This document shows positions 8,251 to 15,510 of a DNA stretch of 64,000 bases, piece after piece (position 1 is the stretch's first letter; each line of letters opens with the position of its first letter). The stretch is from Desulfobacterales bacterium (lineage in GTDB: Bacteria > Desulfobacterota > Desulfobacteria > Desulfobacterales > JAIPEE01). The DNA is taken from contig JAIPEE010000013.1 of the NCBI GenBank assembly GCA_021737275.1, positions 17,574-81,573 on the forward strand, in the 5' to 3' direction. The notes below the pieces were generated by a model. It did no database searches. It saw only the letters and a list, made by a program, of their open reading frames with translations, and had not been told where the DNA came from. The position numbers and the translations under genes were made by a program.

Positions 8251-9000
8251 ATGATGCAAATATTACTTTGCATAGATGATACGGACAATTTAAATACACC
8301 TGGAACAGGGCATCTGGCAGAATCATTAATAAATCAGATAGAAAAAAAAGGATGGGGTAATTTTTCCGCCATATCGCGGCACCAGCTTTTTGTCCATGAA
8401 GATATACCCTATACTTCCCATAATAGTGCCATGTGCGCTGAAGCAACCATTGATGGAGATTATCTTGGTTCAATAACGGATTTAGGTATCAGATTTCTTG
8501 AGACCGAAAGTGCAGAAGGTTCTGACCCGGGAATATGTGTTACCGTAATTGATGACAGGCTGGATCATAAAAGCTTGATGGATTTCGGTGCTAAAGCAAA
8601 AAATACGGTATTGACAAAGGAAGAGGCTTACGGCCTTGCCAAATCTTCAGGTGTGCATTTGTCTGAGCACGGCGGTACCGGCGATGGAATTATCGGCGCA
8701 TTGGCCGGCACCGGTTTGAGACTGGCCGGGAATGACGGCAGATTTCGAGGCTGGCATCATATTGGTCTCGCCGGTGGGACTATTACCGTAAAAGCGTTGT
8801 GTGATTATGAATTCATCGATTCCGTAAGAAGTGAGTCGGGCCGGAAACTGCAAAATGATGATGTGGTCGAATTTGGAGGAGACAGAATAAAACGTGTACT
8901 GCAAAATTTCGAACAGACGCTGTTGGTTACTGAAAAGGTTGATAACTCAAATGGTGTAAAGTGGAAAACGCTTACAAAAGCGCAGGTGAAGAAATATTGA
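8251..9000 (+). CDS. TiaS-like (tRNA-Ile2 agmatinylcytidine synthetase-related) protein
   Basis: A 249-residue protein. It starts with CIDDTDNLNTPGTGHLAESL, which resembles the N-terminal G-[IF]-DDTDS motif of archaeal TiaS, and later has GGTGDGIIGALAGTGLRLAG, like the GRGxIGALAAIG segment of that family. Archaeal TiaS attaches agmatine to the wobble C of tRNA-Ile2; a bacterium would use TilS for this, so a different role is likely here. The start is the ATG at 8251, preceded by TAGGAGAT; upstream in-frame codons overlap the ResB-like gene. It is followed closely by a convergent ModE-like gene in a molybdenum region, so a link to molybdenum metabolism is possible but not shown. Confidence 0.6.
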   Translation: MMQILLCIDDTDNLNTPGTGHLAESLINQIEKKGWGNFSAISRHQLFVHEDIPYTSHNSAMCAEATIDGDYLGSITDLGIRFLETESAEGSDPGICVTVIDDRLDHKSLMDFGAKAKNTVLTKEEAYGLAKSSGVHLSEHGGTGDGIIGALAGTGLRLAGNDGRFRGWHHIGLAGGTITVKALCDYEFIDSVRSESGRKLQNDDVVEFGGDRIKRVLQNFEQTLLVTEKVDNSNGVKWKTLTKAQVKKY

Positions 9001-9011
9001 GAACACTTTTG

Positions 9012-9371
9012 CTAATTCAGATCTTCATTAAATAAATCATTATAGACATCGTTTGCTTCGGTTTGAATGATAGACCGGGTCCGTTTGAATTTTTTCATCA
9101 GATTTTTTGCAAAAGGCGTCAGTGTTGAACCATGTTTGGTTCGAGTAACCAGTGGTTTGCCGAGCAGATCTTCGGAAGATTGTACCCGGAGCCATAACGC
9201 CCGATAGCCCATTTTAAGTTCTTTTGCTGCGGCATGCATGGAGCCTACCCGATCAATAGCTTCCAGAACATGGTAACGTCCGAGGCCGAACGCGATCTGT
9301 CCATCCTGACTTTCAATCCATATTTTAGTCTGAATTTTAAAATCGGTTTTTATTTCTGATGCTTTTTTCAA
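9012..9371 (-). CDS. ModE-like winged-helix regulator without a MOP domain
   Basis: A protein of about 119 residues matching the N-terminal DNA-binding domain of ModE and LysR-type winged helices: GRYHVLEAIDRVGSMHAAAK, ELKMGYRALWLRV, LGKPLVTRTKHGSTLTPFAK. Full ModE represses molybdate genes through a C-terminal molybdate-binding MOP domain, which is absent here, so molybdate sensing would need another protein or is lost. Such single-domain proteins are common next to molybdenum genes. No ATG is present near the N-terminus. I place the start at the TTG at 9371 because AAAGGA lies 9 nt upstream; a TTG at 9380 is also open but touches the Shine-Dalgarno. It may control the mop and mod genes nearby. 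Confidence 0.75.
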   Translation of the reverse strand: MKKASEIKTDFKIQTKIWIESQDGQIAFGLGRYHVLEAIDRVGSMHAAAKELKMGYRALWLRVQSSEDLLGKPLVTRTKHGSTLTPFAKNLMKKFKRTRSIIQTEANDVYNDLFNEDLN

Positions 9372-9485
9372 TATGGACAATCCTTTATAAAAATAAAAAC
9401 ATCAATCAGGAATCTGAATCTTTTTGAATAATAACTGAAATCAGTATGGGATCAATTTACAATTCTAAAGCGGGATAGTCAATTA

Positions 9486-10136
9486 TCATTTTTTTGCCGG
9501 GAAAGCTTCAGGAATGAGATTGACGGCATTTACGCGAAATGAGATCCGGTCATATGAAATTATATTTACAGCGCCGTAATGTTGGCCAATTTGGAAGACA
9601 GAATTCAGATGCACACCGAGCAAATCACACAGGATTACGCGAATAACGCCGGCATGGCTGACAATTATTGTGTTACCATCAGAATTGTGAACAAGATCAT
9701 TAAACTTTGTCATAACCCGCTGCCGGAGGTCCATAAAAGATTCTCCGCCTGGCGGTCGAAAACCGGACAGATCTGATCCCCGTTGTTCATATTCATCCGG
9801 ATATGTTTTTTTGATATGTTCAAAAATAAAACCATCCCAATTGCCAAGATCAATTTCCCGGAATTCCGGGTATAGATTTACATCCATTTTGTGGGGTGCT
9901 GCTATGATGTCGGCTGTTTCACGTGAACGGCTTAAATCACTTGAGACAATCTGATCAATATGAACAAACGCAAATATCTGTTGTAATAATAGAGCCTGTT
10001 GGTAACCGGTTTCATTGAGAGGGTAATCAATCTGACCGATATATTGTTTTTTAGTTTGCTTTATTATCCGGCCGTGCCGAACTAAAAATATTGTTCGTTT
10101 CGGTGAAGGGCAGAGGTATGGGTGTAAAACATTCAT
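9486..10136 (-). CDS. Histidine phosphatase superfamily protein (CobC/PhoE-like)
   Basis: A 216-residue protein with the phosphoglycerate-mutase-type phosphatase signature: LVRHGR near residue 20 (catalytic His), SSDLSRSRETADI, EFREIDLGNWDG (acidic residue) and VSHAGVIRVIL with the second His. Closest in pattern to alpha-ribazole phosphatases and broad sugar-phosphate or nucleotide phosphatases. It starts 1 bp after the stop of the MobA-like/HD gene and is the last gene of the mop maturation operon. It may therefore act on a phosphorylated nucleotide or cofactor intermediate in making the molybdopterin cytosine dinucleotide cofactor. That role is inferred from position alone. Confidence 0.85.
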   Translation of the reverse strand: MNVLHPYLCPSPKRTIFLVRHGRIIKQTKKQYIGQIDYPLNETGYQQALLLQQIFAFVHIDQIVSSDLSRSRETADIIAAPHKMDVNLYPEFREIDLGNWDGFIFEHIKKTYPDEYEQRGSDLSGFRPPGGESFMDLRQRVMTKFNDLVHNSDGNTIIVSHAGVIRVILCDLLGVHLNSVFQIGQHYGAVNIISYDRISFRVNAVNLIPEAFPAKK

Positions 10137-10137
10137 A

Positions 10138-11274
10138 TTATACCTCTTTTATCTGATTGGAGATGATGGTTTCTATCGGCTGATCGATAATTTTTTCAAT
10201 ACGGCTTTTTAACATGGTTGTGAGCTGCCATCGCTTTTTAATATTTTTTTCTGCCTCAATATTATCGCCATATTGATCCAGACTGAATTGAAACCGCTTC
10301 TCCATATTGATAATCCGGTCGTTTTTAACCCACTTGTCTGCGAGAAAAACAATATCTGTCTCAGATACACCGGTTTTCTGAAACGGCTTGCCATCCGTAT
10401 GGGCAGCAACGATTTCAGCAACCTGTTCATACCCCATATCTGAAAGCACTTTTCCCCCGGTCTGTGCATGATCTTTTTGACCTTTTGCCATATCATGCAG
10501 TAAAGCGGAGGCTTCGATGAGCCTGATATTCAAGGACCCGCCTGTCTCGATGATTTTGTTTGCGATAGTTTTTGCAACCTGTGCAACTACCATGGCATGT
10601 CGCTGTATTGCACCAGAAACATGAAAAATATCCGTCAGGATTATCCGGCACTCTTCCGGTGTAGGAATATTGTGATCAATATATCTGTTCAGAAGTTCTT
10701 CATAATCTTCCGGTTTATTAATGTTAAACATAATATTTCTGTCCGGCACTTCAACGCATAGCGCATCCTGATGATATCTTCTGAGCGCGCCTTCCAGTCC
10801 GTCAGCTCCGGAGTGGTCAAGAATATTTTTTTTAAAAATGGTGGGGATTACCGGAGGGTGCCCTTTTTGGCCCATAAAACAGGGATAAATGATTTTGTCG
10901 GGATGTTTCTTAAATCCGGAGATCAGGTGACGGATTGTCCAGGGTCGTATTAACGGCATGTCGACCGGACAGATTAAAAAAGCGTCACACTGTTTCTGCA
11001 GACTTGAAATACCGGCTATGACGGATGAGTACATTCCGTCAGCATATTGAGCATTTTCAACAATATGAATGTTCTCATGTTGCAGAAAGGGATAAAGCTT
11101 TTCTTTTCTGTGTCCGACAATAACATGGATTTCAGATACACCGCCGGTCTGAAACCCTGAAATTACCGTTTCGATAACTGTTTTTCCATTTAACGGCAGT
11201 GTGGCTTTTAATCTGCCCATTCGTGAGGAATAACCGGCTGCCGGGATAATGGCGGCAATATGATGTTTCTTCAT
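10138..11274 (-). CDS. MobA/MocA-like nucleotidyltransferase fused to an HD domain
   Basis: A 378-residue two-domain protein. Residues 1-200 form a MobA/MocA-type NTP transferase: IIPAAGYSSRMGRLKATLPL is the nucleotide-binding loop, CPVDMPLIRP the metal site and GQKGHPPVIP the MocA-type substrate segment. Residues 215-330 form an HD domain (RHAMVVAQVAKTIA, ASALLHDMAKGQKDHA, VAAHTD). MocA transfers CMP to molybdopterin to make MCD, the cofactor of xanthine-oxidase family enzymes such as Mop encoded in this operon. The HD domain could hydrolyse a phosphate in the same pathway. The start codon shares ATGA with the stop of a 39-codon gene. From memory this arrangement resembles the DVU1551 gene of Desulfovibrio vulgaris. 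Confidence 0.88.
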   Translation of the reverse strand: MKKHHIAAIIPAAGYSSRMGRLKATLPLNGKTVIETVISGFQTGGVSEIHVIVGHRKEKLYPFLQHENIHIVENAQYADGMYSSVIAGISSLQKQCDAFLICPVDMPLIRPWTIRHLISGFKKHPDKIIYPCFMGQKGHPPVIPTIFKKNILDHSGADGLEGALRRYHQDALCVEVPDRNIMFNINKPEDYEELLNRYIDHNIPTPEECRIILTDIFHVSGAIQRHAMVVAQVAKTIANKIIETGGSLNIRLIEASALLHDMAKGQKDHAQTGGKVLSDMGYEQVAEIVAAHTDGKPFQKTGVSETDIVFLADKWVKNDRIINMEKRFQFSLDQYGDNIEAEKNIKKRWQLTTMLKSRIEKIIDQPIETIISNQIKEV

Positions 11275-11390
11275 TTGGAGAGCTCAGCCCGCTTCATGAC
11301 CATTTCAGAGACGTTGTTAATGATAGGTGCGAGTACAATCGATTCATTATTGTTTAACGGATGGCATATCCGTTTTATGACATTTTTCAT
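11271..11390 (-). CDS. Small 39-residue protein in the mop maturation operon
   Basis: A short ORF (MKNVIKRICHPL to RAELSK) filling the gap between the AMP ligase and the MobA-like genes. Both junctions are 4-bp ATGA overlaps: its ATG overlaps the ligase stop and its TGA overlaps the MobA-like start. A GGAG Shine-Dalgarno lies 6 nt before its ATG. This double coupling fits an operon in which nearly every junction overlaps, and is the main reason to believe it is translated. It has one cysteine (residue 9) and a basic N-terminus; no domain or function is recognised. It occupies the position where the D. vulgaris locus also has a small gene (recalled, not checked). Confidence 0.6.
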   Translation of the reverse strand: MKNVIKRICHPLNNNESIVLAPIINNVSEMVMKRAELSK

Positions 11391-12736
11391 TGTAATTCTC
11401 CATTTCCGTATCTTTCGATAATCTTTCTTTTTGCCGGCTGTTGAGTTTGTCGGGCAACGGCGGACAATGCAACCGTTTTCAGTTGAAGTAACTTTGCCGA
11501 TATCGCTTTGTGAATGGCCGGTATTTCGAGAACCGCATTTTTAACCCGGGTTGTTATATCGGCCGGTGAATATGCATCTGTATAAACGGACAGAATGAGG
11601 CAGTCATGCCCGTTATCTCTTTCTATGGTTGCTTCGTAATTTTGGATACCGGATATCCTGAAAATAATTTCATCCAGATCTGAAATAAAAATGAACTGAT
11701 TGATTCCGATTTTCAAAGCACCATTGATGCGGCCCATAACCTTATCTAATCGCTGAAATATACTACCACAGGGACATGGCTCAGGGATTAAACGACTGAT
11801 ATCGCCGGTCCGATAACGGATCAACGGCATGCCCCTTTGGGTAAGGGTTGTAAAAACGACTTCACCTGATTCACCATTCGTAAGGGTGTGGCCGGTTTCC
11901 GGATCAACAATTTCAAAAAAAAGATCCGCTTCTCGCAAATGATAACCTTCATGGACTGAACATTGAATACCGCCGCCGTAGCCCATTTCCGTCATGCCAT
12001 AATGTTCGAATACCTCACAATGCCATAGTTGTTTGATGGTATTAACAAGGGTGTCGGGAATATAGTCACTGCAAAGTACTACTTTTTTGATCAATCCTTT
12101 GAACTTTTGCAAAGAATCGGAATGCCTGGCCATTGAAAGTACATCTGTCGGCAGCCCGATCACCAGTTCTGTTTTGTAACGGATGGCAGCTTCAAGTGCG
12201 GCCTGCGGATTTTCAGGAAGTCCATGAATAATGCCCCGGGCCCCCATCATTTTCAAGGCACGGGAAAGCAGGTCACCCAAGCTGTCAGGTGTACTGCCCG
12301 GGAGTAAAATCAGCATCCGCTGACCGGACATAAAAAGATGAGACATAACATGGTGAAAAAAAACCAGTGTACCGGCAAGGTCCTGTTCAGTGAAATATAA
12401 CCGTTTTGGATCATGCGTTGTGCCCGAGGTTTGAAGTGTTACCACCCGGGAGACATCATTTTGTGACGTGGACAGTATCTGGAGACTATTATGCCTGAGA
12501 TCTTCTTCCGTTGTGAATGGCAGCCTGGAATGATCGGCAAGGCTTTTCAGGTTCATCTGATCAGGATTCAACCGGTTTTTGTAAAAAGGGCTATGATGCG
12601 AGGCATACATCAGTGTCTCGTTAAGTTGTTTTAACTGATGATCTTCAATATCTGCTCTTTTAAGGGGAGCTGCCAAGGGGATTCCTGCTCTGTTTTTGAA
12701 CCAGTCTTCCAGGTAAGTAGCGCATTGCTTTGTCAT
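11387..12736 (-). CDS. PaaK-like AMP-dependent ligase of the mop maturation operon
   Basis: A 449-residue adenylate-forming enzyme of the phenylacetate-CoA ligase/coenzyme F390 synthetase branch. Visible signatures are LQTSGTTHDPKRLYFTEQD (P-loop-like phosphate binding), VFEHYGMTEMGYGGG (A5-like), TRGMPLIRYRTGDISRL-type text (read as QRGMPLIRYRTGDISRL) and CPCGSIFQRLDKVMGRING. Cysteines near CPCG suggest a metal site as in other PaaK-like proteins. Its position, with ATGA overlaps on both sides, indicates a role in mop biogenesis, perhaps activating a carboxylate or nucleotide on the cofactor. Corresponds to the family I recall as DVU1553 AMP-dependent CoA ligases. The true substrate is unknown. 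Confidence 0.87.
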   Translation of the reverse strand: MTKQCATYLEDWFKNRAGIPLAAPLKRADIEDHQLKQLNETLMYASHHSPFYKNRLNPDQMNLKSLADHSRLPFTTEEDLRHNSLQILSTSQNDVSRVVTLQTSGTTHDPKRLYFTEQDLAGTLVFFHHVMSHLFMSGQRMLILLPGSTPDSLGDLLSRALKMMGARGIIHGLPENPQAALEAAIRYKTELVIGLPTDVLSMARHSDSLQKFKGLIKKVVLCSDYIPDTLVNTIKQLWHCEVFEHYGMTEMGYGGGIQCSVHEGYHLREADLFFEIVDPETGHTLTNGESGEVVFTTLTQRGMPLIRYRTGDISRLIPEPCPCGSIFQRLDKVMGRINGALKIGINQFIFISDLDEIIFRISGIQNYEATIERDNGHDCLILSVYTDAYSPADITTRVKNAVLEIPAIHKAISAKLLQLKTVALSAVARQTQQPAKRKIIERYGNGELQ

Positions 12737-14118
12737 ATGCGGTGCAGAGCCTTTCCAGAAGCACTGGTGCAGTTATAGGCACAGAAAGGCACCAGCCTGC
12801 CGTCAGGGGCCACTGTATGAATACAGCAGTCCCTGACTCTTTCAAGATCAATATTCCATACATCCTGAAAAGCCATGGCCGAAATTGATAACGTATGTAG
12901 CCTTGTCTGCCGGAGGAAAGCATCCAGAGCCGTCAATCCATTTGGAGAATTAATTTGAGCGCTTGGAGGGGTGCTCATACCGGGAGATACCGGAACTCTT
13001 TTTTCTCCATTGATCTCTGGAAATGCCCACTGTCTGGCAACATAACGTTTGGCCTTTTCGGCGCCTTCGGCGGCAGGTGACGGCGCACTGCAACAAGATC
13101 GGCCGGTATTCTGATGCAGCGGTTGAATGGTGCCGTCGGTTTGAATAATGAAATTGGCACTAAAAGAGCAAAGAGCGTTTTCACAACCCGGCGGTTTGAA
13201 ATGATTTGTCTTAATTTGACCACCGGTCTGTTTTTCAATATGTAACATAATTTCAGGCAGGGTGATTCGCCGGTCATCTGAGACCATATCTGTATAGCGG
13301 CCGAAATAACTGACCGGTTGGAAATGGACGGCACGTACAACCGGAGAATGGTCTTTTGCCGTTCGGATAATATCACCAATCTGGCCAAGATTGATATCCG
13401 GAATCAGGGTGGGCACCAGAACAACGCCAATATTATTTTTTCCGCAGTTTTCAATTGCTTTTAGCTTTTTGGAAAGCAGTTTTCGACCGCGTATTTTCAG
13501 GAAAACATCATCTGATATACCGTCAAACTGAAGGAAAACCGAAGCGAGCCCGGCATCTTTCAATAGCTGTACATAGTTTTTATCATCAGCCAGACGAATA
13601 CCGTTGGTATTAATCTGGATAAACTCAAACCCGGCTTTTCTGCCCATATCCACAATGTCCGGCAGATCATTTCTGACGGTGGGTTCACCACCGGAAAGTT
13701 GAATATTACAGTTGCCGCCGTATCGCTTTACCGATTCAAACCAGCTTGAGATTTGTGCCAGGGTAGGGTCTGGCGCCGTATGTTTCTCAGTGTCGGCAAA
13801 ACAGGTGTTACAGTTCAGATTACATCGTGATGTGATTTCGATAACAGCGGTACAGGTTTTTTGACGGTGTCTGTTACATAAGCCGCAATCATAGGGGCAC
13901 CCTTCTTTGCCGGTCTGCCGGGGTGTTTTTGGATAAGCAGGCGTCTTTGGGCGGTCCCAGGATTCGAATGACGGTTCCCCACGCCAGACAACGGTTTTGA
14001 AAGTTCCATGGGTATGGCAGGTTTTTAAGAGAAACACTGTTGAATCTTCAAATAAATATTCAGCATCTATCCGTTTTAAACATACCGGACACAGGCTTGT
14101 TGTTTTATTCTTTCGCAT
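12733..14118 (-). CDS. Radical SAM protein of the mop maturation operon
   Basis: A 461-residue radical SAM enzyme. The N-terminus has zinc-ribbon-like pairs (LCPVCLKR, CPYDCGLCNRHRQKTC). The core follows: the cluster motif CNLNCNTC near residues 98-105, the SAM-binding LSGGEPTVRNDLP and INTNGIRL. The C-terminal part is cysteine-rich (CENALCSFSANFIIQTDGTI, RDCCIHTVAPDGR, PFCAYN), suggesting further FeS or metal sites. It ends in an ATGA overlap with the AMP ligase and follows the C-GCAxxG-C-C gene by 8 bp. The neighbourhood suggests it modifies the enzyme or cofactor for Mop. I recall the family name TrsS and its being a selenoprotein in some species; here only Cys codons are present. Confidence 0.88.
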   Translation of the reverse strand: MRKNKTTSLCPVCLKRIDAEYLFEDSTVFLLKTCHTHGTFKTVVWRGEPSFESWDRPKTPAYPKTPRQTGKEGCPYDCGLCNRHRQKTCTAVIEITSRCNLNCNTCFADTEKHTAPDPTLAQISSWFESVKRYGGNCNIQLSGGEPTVRNDLPDIVDMGRKAGFEFIQINTNGIRLADDKNYVQLLKDAGLASVFLQFDGISDDVFLKIRGRKLLSKKLKAIENCGKNNIGVVLVPTLIPDINLGQIGDIIRTAKDHSPVVRAVHFQPVSYFGRYTDMVSDDRRITLPEIMLHIEKQTGGQIKTNHFKPPGCENALCSFSANFIIQTDGTIQPLHQNTGRSCCSAPSPAAEGAEKAKRYVARQWAFPEINGEKRVPVSPGMSTPPSAQINSPNGLTALDAFLRQTRLHTLSISAMAFQDVWNIDLERVRDCCIHTVAPDGRLVPFCAYNCTSASGKALHRI

Positions 14119-14126
14119 CTTAACCC

Positions 14127-14576
14127 TTATTCCGGACTGTATGGATCAAACCCTTTGTTGATAAGTATTTCCATAACTTTTGCAAATGTCTCTGCTACAA
14201 TCCGGCCGCATGTTTCCCGGCTTGCGTCGGGGCCGGATTCACCAACAATGGCATTGCAGGAGATATCACCCTGCCGGCTGACAATTTTATTACTAAACCA
14301 CTCCCCTAATTCGTTTTGCATTAATGCTAATCGTTCTGTCGTTTGTGACTGCTCGGTGCCGTTTCCGGTATAAAGTGCAAGAACGCAGCATCCGCCAGAC
14401 AATATGCCGCAATCGGAGCGACCGGTACCGCATCCATATGCAAGTCCGTTCATGGCCCTGATCAGGTCAGAATTTTCTTTTCCCTGTGTTTCCAAAGCCA
14501 TTAACATCATTATCTGGCTGCAGGTATACCCTTGCTGTCCCAGATGGGCGACTCGAAAAAAATATTCATCCGGCAT
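14127..14576 (-). CDS. C-GCAxxG-C-C family protein of the mop operon
   Basis: A 149-residue protein of the C_GCAxxG_C_C family of redox or metal-binding proteins. Visible motifs are GYTCSQIMMLMALE near the start, LAYGCGTGRSDCGILSGGCC in the middle, SCNAIVGES and ETCGRIVAET. The regularly spaced cysteines are those of the family. The chosen start is the ATG at 14576 preceded by AGGGAAA; an earlier in-frame start at 14597 is also open. It overlaps the end of the methyltransferase gene, so the two are probably translationally coupled. Likely a redox or metal carrier in Mop maturation; its biochemical role is unknown. I recall this family as DVU1555. Confidence 0.84.
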   Translation of the reverse strand: MPDEYFFRVAHLGQQGYTCSQIMMLMALETQGKENSDLIRAMNGLAYGCGTGRSDCGILSGGCCVLALYTGNGTEQSQTTERLALMQNELGEWFSNKIVSRQGDISCNAIVGESGPDASRETCGRIVAETFAKVMEILINKGFDPYSPE

Positions 14577-15300
14577 CTTTTTTCCCTGTAGTTGCAATTA
14601 GTAAATAATATCCGGGTGAAGCACTGTTGACGACGTTATGAATGGTTTCTGATTTTTCACCCGGGCAAGTGTTTTCCCAGAACTGATGGATTGAACCAAA
14701 CGCAAAAACAAGTTTTGCGGCCAGCTCTTTTAAAAGGGCGGTATGATCCTCCCAGCAAATTATCCGGAAACCTGCAGTTAATAACATTTCTTCAATCTTT
14801 GTTTTAGTTCGTGCGCCCTTGATACAGCAATTCACGGGCAGATCTGAAAGTGACCCGTTTTCCGGCGTCTTGGAATATATATCGCATAAAATAAGATGTC
14901 CTGACGGCCTCAAAGTCCGTTTGCATTCATTAAGAAATAATTCAGGATTAGCCAGCAGGGATAAAACGCATTCGCAAAAAATTCCGGCCATTGAGTGTTT
15001 GCTGAAAGGAAGCATTTGAGCGATACCTGAGACCCGGCTCAGATTCTTAAAAGCGCGAGCGCCATTATTAAGCAGTTTTAAGGAAGGGTCCATACCTACG
15101 GGATTTAATCCATGTGAATGCTTCAGGTAGTCAATGGTGGCGCCTAAGCCGCAACCGACATCCAGTATATGGCTACCGGATTTTAGATGACATATATCAA
15201 GTGCCCTTTTGGTAAGTGTAAGTCCTCCCGGTCGAATAGTATTTCCGGTGACGGTGTGTAAATCAGGAGATTCATAAACATTTGAAAATAGTTCAAACAA
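14566..15300 (-). CDS. SAM-dependent methyltransferase of the mop operon
   Basis: A 244-residue class I methyltransferase. The SAM-binding motif I is ILDVGCGLGATIDYLKHS at residues 45-62, followed by the acidic loop GMDPSLKLL, motif II-like FCECVLSLLANPELFL and LRPSGHLILCDIYSK. Around residue 160 is CCIKGARTKTKIEEMLLTAG, an insertion not typical of small-molecule methyltransferases. It starts directly at the stop of the CxxC protein gene and overlaps the following C-GCAxxG-C-C gene. I recall this as the DVU1556 family methyltransferase (also called TrsM). Its target, presumably an intermediate of cofactor or enzyme maturation, is unknown. Confidence 0.85.
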   Translation of the reverse strand: MFELFSNVYESPDLHTVTGNTIRPGGLTLTKRALDICHLKSGSHILDVGCGLGATIDYLKHSHGLNPVGMDPSLKLLNNGARAFKNLSRVSGIAQMLPFSKHSMAGIFCECVLSLLANPELFLNECKRTLRPSGHLILCDIYSKTPENGSLSDLPVNCCIKGARTKTKIEEMLLTAGFRIICWEDHTALLKELAAKLVFAFGSIHQFWENTCPGEKSETIHNVVNSASPGYYLLIATTGKKDAG

Positions 15301-15510
15301 TTATTTATCCTCAAGAATTTGCTCAACTTCAGCCATTTTTCCCAATGCCAGATCTTCAGGGACCAGGATAAGCCCGCACTTTTCACATTTGGGTAACCGG
15401 ATATCAAAACGATTTCCCAGATATTCTACTGATACAGGCCCCATTGCCAATGGTTGATGACATTTTTCACACTGCCATGCAATCACTTCTGATTCATCAT
15501 AATACTTCAT
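15301..15510 (-). CDS. Small double-CxxC redox protein of the mop operon
   Basis: A 69-residue protein with two CxxC pairs (WQCEKCHQPL and PKCEKCGLIL) about 26 residues apart, a rubredoxin- or zinc-ribbon-like arrangement that can hold iron or zinc. The ATG overlaps the stop of the large oxidoreductase gene by 4 bp, and its stop abuts the methyltransferase start. It is probably a small electron carrier or structural zinc protein working with the neighbouring FeS/flavin protein. It corresponds to the family I recall as DVU1557 redox proteins. Whether it binds metal is inferred from the cysteine spacing. Confidence 0.82.
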   Translation of the reverse strand: MKYYDESEVIAWQCEKCHQPLAMGPVSVEYLGNRFDIRLPKCEKCGLILVPEDLALGKMAEVEQILEDK

